From Providencia rettgeri (lineage in GTDB: Bacteria > Pseudomonadota > Gammaproteobacteria > Enterobacterales > Enterobacteriaceae): a stretch of 64,000 nucleotides of DNA. The stretch spans positions 992,001 to 1,056,000 of the forward strand of contig NZ_CP059348.1 in assembly GCF_013702265.1 (NCBI RefSeq), given 5' to 3'. The translations under genes were made by a program, and so were the position numbers. Below the pieces are notes generated by a model. That model did not search any database and was not told the origin of the DNA. It saw only the letters and a list, made by a program, of their open reading frames with translations. Positions 1 to 8,100 of this stretch are shown piece after piece; the first letter of the stretch is position 1, and every line of letters starts with the position of its first letter.

Positions 1-63
1 TCTAAAATATGCATAATGGCTCATTTTGTCACCTTAAGGGTCATAAAACGAATTAATGAACGG

Positions 64-801
64 TTAGATTGGATTTATGATAATCGTATCTGGACTGCTC
101 TCTATTTTTCTATTTACTTGCGTTTTATCTATCACACCAATTAAAACACACTGATTGTTTGAGTGATAAATAGGAATAAAAGCGACATAACTTTCTTTTA
201 ATATTATTTGGTTTTTTTTGAATGCTGCCTCTATTCCATGGAAAACAATATCCTTTATCGGTATGTGAATAATTGCGTTAAAATCGAATAGGTAATTTTT
301 GTATTCAGTGTTTCTAATTAATATTGTATTTGAAAACCCACCTGCTTTATGTAATTTATAGTGAACGTGCCTGTCTGTATAAATAAAAATGGCCTTTTTA
401 ATATATGGTGAATCTATATAGCTATTCAATGTTTCTTGAATGGTTTTCTTTTCCTTTAAACCTATTTTGGGGCTTTTATAAGCATGAGGGTAAGCATGTT
501 TATCAATAATGATCCCTTTTTCTATTATGTGGGTTTGCCAAATATCCAATAAGTATTCAGGTAGTGAAAATACGGGGGTGTCTCCCCATAATTTTTGTGA
601 GTTTTTTTTAGGATTAAATAGCTGGTTTTCCAATTCATTAACTATCTGTGTATGTTGATTTATTTCATTCAACAGCGGGCAAGCACTCGCTAATATGTTC
701 GCTATTACAGCGGAGCGTGTTAAATTATTTTTATGACAGTATTCATTAATAGCTTTTAGGCTTGATTCATTTTTTATGGTAATAGAAATCCGTTGGGACA
801 T
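64..801 (-). CDS. Hypothetical protein with ribbon-helix-helix-like N-terminus
   Basis: I do not recognise the family. The first ~40 residues (ISITIKN then a helix containing NNLTRSAVIANIL) look like a ribbon-helix-helix DNA-binding fold of the Arc/MetJ/CopG kind: one beta strand, then two helices. The remaining ~200 residues are an alpha/beta region with no motif I can name and no signal peptide or membrane segment. I chose the ATG at 801 because AAGGA lies at normal spacing before it and the RHH strand starts there; a longer frame reaches 870 but has no ribosome site. Codon use is very AT-rich. It lies in the integrative element, upstream of the AlpA-like gene on the same strand with a ~165 bp gap. 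A DNA-binding regulator or relaxosome-type accessory protein is possible; that is inference only. Confidence 0.6.
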   Translation of the reverse strand: MSQRISITIKNESSLKAINEYCHKNNLTRSAVIANILASACPLLNEINQHTQIVNELENQLFNPKKNSQKLWGDTPVFSLPEYLLDIWQTHIIEKGIIIDKHAYPHAYKSPKIGLKEKKTIQETLNSYIDSPYIKKAIFIYTDRHVHYKLHKAGGFSNTILIRNTEYKNYLFDFNAIIHIPIKDIVFHGIEAAFKKNQIILKESYVAFIPIYHSNNQCVLIGVIDKTQVNRKIESSPDTIIINPI

Positions 802-966
802 GATAATTATCCTTTTCTCTGGGTTATATATATAAATGAAGACAGTCATGGTTGAATCATCAAAATTCAATAAATTAACTGTTTAGTTTTTTATTTTTTT
901 GTGTAATCACAGAAAATAACATGAAGATTTTTAATCTGTTCTCCTTATTTGCTATAGTGAATTAAA

Positions 967-1173
967 TTAAACTGATTGTCTGTTAAGTAGCCAATCATTT
1001 ACTTCTGATTCAACCCAGCCAACGGATTGGCGTCCCAAGCGCTTTTGCTTTGGAAAGGTTGGGTCATAGCGTGGCGATTTGGGATTCATCCAGTCGTACA
1101 ATGTTGAACGTGCTATACCAATACGTTGTAGTACAGCGGGTAAACGCAATATTTTAATATGAGATGTATTCAT
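967..1173 (-). CDS. AlpA-family transcriptional regulator / excisionase-like protein
   Basis: A 68-residue protein with the AlpA/MerR-like winged-helix signature: LRLPAVLQRIGIARSTLYDWM near the N-terminus, then a basic segment and the typical ending WVESEVNDWLL. In P4-like elements AlpA activates or assists integrase-dependent excision, so its position near a P4-type integrase fits. The start at 1173 gives the usual family length; the upstream extension (to 1242) reads through non-conserved residues. The ribosome site is weak. It sits between two ORFs unique to the element and points away from the integrase, with the unrecognised plus-strand gene in between. DNA binding and a role in excision are from family knowledge, not shown here. 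Confidence 0.85.
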   Translation of the reverse strand: MNTSHIKILRLPAVLQRIGIARSTLYDWMNPKSPRYDPTFPKQKRLGRQSVGWVESEVNDWLLNRQSV

Positions 1174-1299
1174 TGTTGTTAAGTCTCTATAGGTGTGTAT
1201 GGGATAAGAAATAGCATAATGAAATGTGCTGAGCATAAACATGTAAGGGCCAAACTCTTTTTTTTTACAAGCCTACTTTTTGTGGGGGTATTTGGTTAA

Positions 1300-2073
1300 A
1301 TGAATGAATTAAAAGATATTTATGATGTTTTGATTGATACGTATAATCAAAAAAGGAAAGATGCGCTGAAGGTTGCTGTTGAATGTAAGTGGTTATCTTC
1401 ATCAGTAAAAAAAGAAATTGCAGATATCCTTTCTGAGGATAGTGAAAAGGTTCAAAAAATTTTTAAGGATTTTAAAGAGTATTTTTTTGGCACGGCAAAA
1501 GGCGTTGCTAAGGATGTGGTTGAGCTGATAAGACTGAAAGGAACCGTTATGCTGATTACGGCTGGTGGGGGTGGATTAAATGATTATGTTAAGACATTAT
1601 TTTTATGGGCTGCGATTAATAAATCCTGGGCGGAATTTTGCTGGTCTTTTGATAAAAAGGTATCTGTTGAAGCTTTTTTGGTTTCGATTAGCTATTTAAC
1701 TCAACTGTATTCAGTTGAACATTATCGAGAGCTTTTGAAGATAGAACGAGAATGCCGTTTGAAGAGGATATCTTCATCAAAAAAAGGCGGTAATGTCGTT
1801 GCTGAATTAGCGGCGCTTTTTCGAAATGAAGCGATAAGGTTACTTCATCGCGCCAAATCAGATGGTAAGGAATGGAAAAGTAAGAAAAAAGCCGTGGAAG
1901 CAATAGAAAATGAGTTGTGGCAATTTATTGAGACTAAAAGAAAAGAAGGGCATAAAACGTTACTAAAACAAGAATCTTTGAATGATGCAGTTTTACGTTG
2001 GGCAAAATGTCATGATGATCTTCGGTTTGCATTGGAAAATGTTGTAAAAAACAAAAAAACAAGGCGTGATTAG
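1300..2073 (+). CDS. Hypothetical protein, element cargo
   Basis: A 257-residue, lysine-rich, mostly helical soluble protein that I cannot place in a family. There is a short hydrophobic glycine-rich patch near residues 80-95 (LITAGGGG) and a strongly charged C-terminal third (KSKKKAVEAIENELWQFIE) that could form a coiled coil. No signal peptide and no catalytic motif is evident. It is the only plus-strand gene of the element, wedged between the AlpA-like gene and the convergent integrase, with which it shares a bidirectional terminator. The Shine-Dalgarno is poor, so the start is provisional. Position and AT-rich composition mark it as probable cargo. Confidence 0.6.
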   Translation: MNELKDIYDVLIDTYNQKRKDALKVAVECKWLSSSVKKEIADILSEDSEKVQKIFKDFKEYFFGTAKGVAKDVVELIRLKGTVMLITAGGGGLNDYVKTLFLWAAINKSWAEFCWSFDKKVSVEAFLVSISYLTQLYSVEHYRELLKIERECRLKRISSSKKGGNVVAELAALFRNEAIRLLHRAKSDGKEWKSKKKAVEAIENELWQFIETKRKEGHKTLLKQESLNDAVLRWAKCHDDLRFALENVVKNKKTRRD

Positions 2074-2085
2074 TATTTGATGAAA

Positions 2086-2116
2086 GAAAGCTAGCTAAAT
2101 AGATTAGCTAGCTTTC
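2086..2116. terminator. Bidirectional terminator between convergent genes
   Basis: A perfect 13-bp stem (GAAAGCTAGCTAA with its complement) around a 5-nt loop, lying exactly between the convergent unknown gene and the integrase. T-rich sequence follows on the plus strand. Confidence 0.75.
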
Positions 2117-2121
2117 TCGAT

Positions 2122-3324
2122 TTATTTTGATGGCGGTAAAAGATAATCTGCCCAAGCTTGCATCATGGGTCTTCGTTGCTCTAATAAATCAGTGCGGTGG
2201 TACGCCGCTTCCACTTTATTTTTAACGGTATGTGCAAGTGCCCGTTCAGCTAAATCCCGCGAATAGCCATGTTCTGAACACCAATCTCGAAAGGTAGAAC
2301 GAAAACCATGTGCTGTTGCAACGCGACCATTGGTGTCACTGGGGGCTTTGGTTCGCCTAAGAAATGAGGTGACAACCATATCGGAGAGCACAATTTGTTT
2401 TCTAGGTGATGGAAAAACTAGTGTGTCATGTACGCCTTTTAGATTGTTCAATAGCGCTAAAGTTTGCTCAGATAATGGCACTCGGTGTTGCAACCCTGAT
2501 TTCATACGTTCTGCGGGTATTGTCCATACCGCTCGTTTAAAATCAATTTCCTGCCATTGCATCGCTCTAGCCTCGCCAGAACGACAGGCTGTTAACATGA
2601 TAAATAGCAGTATTGCTCGGGTAACATTGTAACGTTCGGGTTGGTATATATGTGTGCGAATATATAAAGGTAGCATTTTCCAAGGCATCGCAGGTTGATG
2701 CTCGGTACGTACATGAGCGCTGATTTGTTGCGGTAATAAATGGTTAACGACATCAGTAGGGTTGGCTGCGCAATAGCCATGAGCCCATCCCCACTGCATA
2801 ACTGCGTGGATACGTTGTTTTATGCGGGATGCTGTTTCTGAGCGAGTTAGCCAGATAGGGCGTAATGCATCTGCAATATTGGCTGGAGTTATGATATCCA
2901 ACTTTAATAAACCTATGGTAGGAAATACATATTGTTCCAGTGTAGTGATCCATTGTTTACCGTGTTTTTTATTTTTCCAACCAGGTAGTAACTCTGCATG
3001 GAGTTTACGGGCAGCCACCTCAAAAGTAGGGATTGAAGGTTCATCGGAGATTGATTTTTTGAGCTCAAGAGGATCAATGCCTTTAATAATTTGTTCTCGC
3101 ATTGTTGATGCGATATTTGTAACTTCGGAAATAGATATTTCGGGAAAACTACCTAATCCAGCATTTCTTCGTTTTTGTGTTACAGGACTCATATAACGAA
3201 GAACCCACTTACCTCTACCCTTTGTTGATGATGGATGAAGAGTAAGACCGGTAATACCACCATGAGACAATGGTTTATCCCCTGGTTGAATATGTTTTGC
3301 TTTAGAATGAGTTAATACCGCCAT
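2122..3324 (-). CDS. P4-type tyrosine recombinase (integrase)
   Basis: A 400-residue site-specific tyrosine recombinase that would integrate and excise the element. The N-terminal ~90 residues are the arm-binding domain of P4-like integrases (ending LGSFPEISISEV), followed by a core-binding domain at ~100-190. The catalytic domain shows the expected residues: Arg248 in ACRSGEAR, His339 and Arg342 in HGFRSTFRDW, His365 in LAHTV and nucleophile Tyr375 in AAYHRTD. Length is normal and no residue is missing, so it should be active. GAGGA precedes the ATG. The 5' end faces the candidate attachment site at ~3490. P4-type integrases usually use the 3' end of tRNA or tmRNA genes, which agrees with that boundary. 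Confidence 0.95.
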   Translation of the reverse strand: MAVLTHSKAKHIQPGDKPLSHGGITGLTLHPSSTKGRGKWVLRYMSPVTQKRRNAGLGSFPEISISEVTNIASTMREQIIKGIDPLELKKSISDEPSIPTFEVAARKLHAELLPGWKNKKHGKQWITTLEQYVFPTIGLLKLDIITPANIADALRPIWLTRSETASRIKQRIHAVMQWGWAHGYCAANPTDVVNHLLPQQISAHVRTEHQPAMPWKMLPLYIRTHIYQPERYNVTRAILLFIMLTACRSGEARAMQWQEIDFKRAVWTIPAERMKSGLQHRVPLSEQTLALLNNLKGVHDTLVFPSPRKQIVLSDMVVTSFLRRTKAPSDTNGRVATAHGFRSTFRDWCSEHGYSRDLAERALAHTVKNKVEAAYHRTDLLEQRRPMMQAWADYLLPPSK

Positions 3325-3346
3325 GATGAATCGATCCTCAAAGTTG

Positions 3347-3370
3347 GGTATGCCATTTGGTATGCCATTT
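3347..3370. repeat. Perfect 12-bp tandem duplication in integrase leader
   Basis: GGTATGCCATTT occurs twice head to tail just upstream of the integrase ribosome site. It may be an arm-type binding or autoregulatory site, or simple slippage. Confidence 0.6.
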
Positions 3371-3480
3371 ATGTTAAGTTTTGAATGGAGTTAATTATAT
3401 GTGTTTGGAAGTAATGTTTGAATAAGTAATTGAAAATAAAGTATAATTTGGATTTATTCGTACTGGGTTGGAATTGTTTT

Positions 3481-3510
3481 AGGCAGACGTCCGTTCCGCC
3501 AATTTATTAA
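3481..3510 (+). other. Candidate element attachment site (3' end of a tRNA-Ser-like gene)
   Basis: The string TTCCGCCA followed by AATTTATTAA precedes a strong plus-strand terminator, but no gene leads into it. TTCCGCCA matches the 3' end of tRNA-Ser species (acceptor TTCC, discriminator G, CCA). The bases to its left do not form a T-arm, as expected if the element has displaced the rest of the gene. The other attachment half would lie left of the window. Confidence 0.4.
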
Positions 3511-3542
3511 GCCCTGAGTCTTACGACTCGGGGCTTTTTTTT
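3511..3542 (+). terminator. Rho-independent terminator of a displaced upstream gene
   Basis: Stem GCCCTGAGTC / GACTCGGGGC (one G-T pair), 4-nt loop, then a run of eight T. It has no plus-strand gene in front of it within the window, supporting the view that it is the original terminator of the integration target. Confidence 0.8.
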
Positions 3543-4560
3543 GCTTTAAAATCACCAACTACAGGGTATTTCCTGCCTTTGGGCGTGCCTATGGCTTGAT
3601 TCGCTCTCACTCTTCTGGAGAAAGCTAGGTGGCTTATCACTGCCTATTCCGTTTACTGTACTTTCGCGATCATATTTATTTTCAAATGGCTTATAGAAAT
3701 GATAATTAATCTTACTATCGATAGATTGTTATTTCCGATTATTGAAATAGGAACTAGCAATGTATTTAAATTAATATCTCTTTTTATGAATTAGGAATAA
3801 TTCCTAGGTGAAATAGGAATTATAAGGGAATACTCTTAATTTTTATTTAAACGTGGGATTTAAGTAAAATTATGAAAATTAATAGATGATATATATTACT
3901 AACTATGCGCCCTGGCTATTTTGAAGGGGATTAAATGATAAGGGTATTTAATTCGAATGTTATAAACCTATATTATACACGCAGTGAGGGTATTTCGTGA
4001 TAATAAGTTTTTTACTCGTATTGCGGTATTTTTACTAGAATGTTAATAGGCATTAACACGACCTATAAACCCCTCTTTTAGAGAGGTTTATACTTGGGTG
4101 TAAATCCTTAGTATTTATATATATATAGAATAAAAATTTTATTTTTATCAATTTTATGGTTTTTATGCTCACACACTATATGAGTTAGAAAAATAAATAA
4201 TCTTTTAACATGTAAATTATATCAATTAAAACAATTCATTATGAATCAATTGACAGAATAGCGACTAAAATTGATAGCATTTCTGCGGATTGGTAAAATC
4301 AAGGGGGGTAAAATTGACGCATATCAACTTTGAACGATATAATGCTGAAGTTTTCATCATGTAACAAAATGCTTCGCGTACTCACTTAATGGGTTAAATT
4401 GAAGCAAAAATAACTATAAGTATTTTATTTTTAAGCTGGGAACTAAATGATTTCCAGCTTTAGTATTTATTAAAATCACTGCGATATTTATTCTCTCTAA
4501 TATTACATAGAGGGATTTTGCTTTGCACAAATTAAACACCATAGCGTTGAAAGGATTAAT
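3543..4560. other. Non-coding AT-rich stretch upstream of adhesin locus
   Basis: About 1 kb with no convincing ORF on either strand. It holds one hairpin at 4064-4092 (TATAAACC with GGTTTATA, extended by CTCT/AGAG, one mismatch) without a T-run. It must contain the promoter of the lipoprotein-adhesin operon, but I cannot choose a -35/-10 pair with confidence. Confidence 0.6.
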
Positions 4561-5070
4561 ATGAAAAAGTTCACTGGCGTTGTAATGCTATTATGTATTG
4601 CAGCATTGACGGGTTGTGTGCGTAATGAAGGACTGCACGGGTATAATAGCGAAACATGGAAGAATAAGAATATTCTTAAAGAAAACAAAGAAGTCGAAAG
4701 TAATAAAGCATTAGTCTCTTTCTATAGAATAGATAATCAAGTTGAAGGGAAAACAATTAATATATTTGTGAATAAACAGTACCTCACTTCATTAGAGCCT
4801 AATGCGACTAAACAAATTAAATTATGCTCTGGAAATAACAATTTTACTGCATATAAAACAGATGTTAGCGAGCGCTATAACACTAAATTAAACGAAATCG
4901 ATAATAAGCCACTAGAGCCTGGTAAATCCTATGCGTTCTTGGTCACTGAAACCAATGGAACAGTATCATTAAAACCAATGACAGAAAAAGAAGTTAATGA
5001 ATTTAAAGGGAAAGTAAGCACCCAAGTTCATACTTTACCGCGTGTGGATGTAGCTCAAAGCTGCCAATAA
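4561..5070 (+). CDS. Outer-membrane lipoprotein of the adhesin locus
   Basis: A 169-residue lipoprotein: signal peptide MKKFTGVVMLLCIAALTGC with lipobox LTGC, so lipidated at Cys19 and, since no Asp follows at +2, probably sent to the outer membrane. The mature part is predicted to be mostly beta (ALVSFYR, INIFVNK, SYAFLVTE) and contains two further Cys residues that could form a disulfide. AAAGGA precedes the ATG. It lies 65 bp upstream of the giant adhesin in the same direction and is probably cotranscribed, so a role in anchoring or exporting the adhesin is a reasonable inference. I do not recognise a named family. Confidence 0.8.
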   Translation: MKKFTGVVMLLCIAALTGCVRNEGLHGYNSETWKNKNILKENKEVESNKALVSFYRIDNQVEGKTINIFVNKQYLTSLEPNATKQIKLCSGNNNFTAYKTDVSERYNTKLNEIDNKPLEPGKSYAFLVTETNGTVSLKPMTEKEVNEFKGKVSTQVHTLPRVDVAQSCQ

Positions 5071-5135
5071 TTAACACGTTTTTAAACTAAATTTAATTCA
5101 ATAAATAATTGTCCGATACGAGGCAATGGATAACT

Positions 5136-8100
5136 ATGTCTATTAAAAAAATATCAATTAAAGTTAATAATAGCAAAGAGACGATTGAGCAATATTCTGT
5201 TACCGGTGGGGAAAACGGAGCAGGTAAATTAAAACAACCACTGCATATTAATGCACAAAAAGATGTAAACTATTTATTAATTGACGAAAGTACACAATTC
5301 GCACCAGAAAACATCGCGGTTAAGCGCGTTGATAAAAACCTTGTCATCGCATTTGAAGGCGGTGATGTAGAAAGCCCTGATTTAATTATTGAAAATTACT
5401 TTGCTGAGAATGGTGCCATTGGTTATCAAGAAGGCGATGCAAACCTCATTATTGGTCAATATGAAAATGGCCAATATTTCCCATACGTTCCTGAAAGTGC
5501 GGTAAAAGCTGACGCCATCAGCCAATTAGCAGACGGCCAAGCGGCTGGTCAAGCTATTGGTGGCGATGCATTACCACCATTGTGGGCATTTAACCCATGG
5601 TGGTTAGCTGCACTGGTCCCTCTTATTGGTATTCCTGCTGTGGCAATCAGTGGCGGCGGCGGTGGCGGCGGTCATTCTAAAGTTGTCGATCATGCACCTA
5701 TCGCGGGTGATGATTCTGCACATGCAAAACATAATACCCCTGTCACTATCCATGTTACCGCGAACGACAGTGATGTTGATGGCGATTTAAATCCGAACTC
5801 TATCCGCATCGTAAAAGAAGGTTCTAAAGGAACGGTGACAATCGGTAAAGATGGAAAGATTATCTATACACCAAACAAAGGTGAATACGGTGTTGATACC
5901 ATCACTTATGTGGTAAAAGACCGCGCAGGCCACGAGTCGAATGTTGCTACCATCACTGTAAAAATTGATGCAGCACCAGAAGCGAAAGACGACTCTGCGG
6001 CAACCAAAGAATCTAAGCCTGTCACCATCGATATGGAAAATAACTACTCCGATAAAGACGGCGATGTTGACCACGGCTCCTTAGCGATTAAAACCAATGG
6101 TGGCAAAGGTTTCGCGAAGTTTGTTAATGGCAAACTAGTGTACCAGCCGAATAAAGGCGAAGTGGGTACTGACACCATTACTTATACCGTGACAGATAAA
6201 AACGGTAACGTCTCTGAAGATGCGACGATCACCATCAACATCGATGCGCCGCCAGTGGCAAATGATGACTCAGCAAAAGCCAACAAAGCCACGCCAGTTG
6301 AATTAGATGTTTTAGGCAATGATACCGATCTTGACGGTGATATTGACCCAACGACATTAGAAGTTGTGAGTGAACCAACCAAAGGCACCGTAAAAGTTGT
6401 CGATGGTAAGCTGGTGTACACTGCAAATCCTGATGCAACAGGCCAAGACACCATTACGTATCTGGTTAAAGATAAAAATGGCAACGTGTCCAACAAAGCG
6501 ACCGTGACCATTGATATCACAGAGCCGCCAGTCGCAAACAAAGATGAAGCGGACACTCGCCACAATACGCCAGTTGAAATTGATATCACCGCGAACGATA
6601 CCGATCTCGACGGTGATTTAGATAAAAACAGCGTAGTGATCACTCAGCCAGGTACAAAAGGCACCGTGACCATCGGCGAAGATGGCAAGCTGATCTACAC
6701 CCCGAATCAGGGTGAGCACGGCACCGATACCATCACCTACACCATTAAAGACAAGAACGGCAACGTGTCGAATGAAGCGACGGTGACCGTCACCATCGAT
6801 GCACCGCCAGTGGCGAACAAAGATAGTGCGGCGATCAAAGAAGGTGAAAAGATAACGCTGGATGTGCTGGCGAACGACACCGACTTGGATGACGACATTG
6901 ATCCGAACACGTTGACGATCACCAACAACGGTGAAAAAGGTACGGCGACGATTGTGGACGGCAAACTGGTGTACACCGCCAAACCGGGCGTGGTTGGCAC
7001 CGACACCATCACCTACACCGTGAAAGACAAGAACGGCAACGTCTCCAATGAAACCACGGTGACCATTATTATCGACGCGGCGCCAATCGCAAACAAAGAC
7101 TCAGCCAAAGCCAACAAAGCGACACCTGTAGAGATCGATGTTTTAGATAATGATACCGATCTCGACGCTGATATTGACCCAACGACATTAGAAGTTGTGG
7201 GTGAGCCAACCAAAGGCACCGTCAAAGTTGTCGATGGTAAGCTGGTGTACACGGCAAATCCGGATGCAACAGGCCAAGACACCATTACGTATCTGGTTAA
7301 AGATAAAAATGGCAACGTGTCCAACAAAGCGACTGTAACCATTGATATCACAGAGCCGCCAGTGGCGAACAAAGATGAAGCCGCGATCAAAGAAGGTGAA
7401 AAGATAACGCTGGATGTGCTGGCCAACGACACCGACTTGGATGACGACATCGATCCAAACACACTGACGATCACTAACAATGGTGAGAAAGGTAAGGCCA
7501 CGATAGTGGACGGCAAGCTGGTGTACACCGCGAAGCCGGGCGAAGTGGGCACCGATACCATCACGTATACCGTGAAAGATAAAAACGGCAACGTCTCCAA
7601 TGAAACCACGGTGACTATCACCATCGATGCAGCGCCAATCGCAAATAAGGACTCAGCAAAAGCTAACAAAGCGATACCTGTAGAGATCGATGTTTTAAAG
7701 AATGATACCGATCTCGACGATGATATTGACCCAACGACATTAGAAGTTGTGGGCAAACCAACCAAAGGCACTGTAGAAATTGTCAATGGTAAGCTGGTGT
7801 ACACGGCAAATCCGGATGCAACAGGCCAAGATACCATTACGTATCTGGTTAAAGATAAAAATAGCAACGTGTCCAACACCGCAACTGTGACCATCGCAAT
7901 CAATGAACCACCAGTTGCAGGGGATGACCATGGTCAAACTAAGCAAGGGGTTCCGACAGTTATTGATGTATTGAGCAATGACATAGACCCTGATGGTGAG
8001 TTGGATAAATCAACCCTGCATATCGAAAAGAATGGTAGCAAAGGTACCGCGACATTTGATGCAGATGGCAAACTGATTTACACGCCAAAACCAGGTGCAA

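Noticed and set aside
3450-3510. Intact tRNA gene at the integrase-proximal boundary
   Set aside because: Only an 8-base 3' match exists; no T-arm, anticodon arm or D-arm can be drawn to its left.
1-3542. Full prophage
   Set aside because: No capsid, tail, portal, terminase or lysis gene is seen; only integration and regulatory genes plus unknowns.
4503-4688. Minus-strand 61-codon frame over the lipoprotein start
   Set aside because: Antisense to a lipoprotein with a clear signal peptide and lipobox.
7013-7903. Long minus-strand open frame (296 codons) across the adhesin repeats
   Set aside because: It is antisense to strongly conserved repeat coding; its own pattern repeats only because the sense strand does, and it has no ribosome site.
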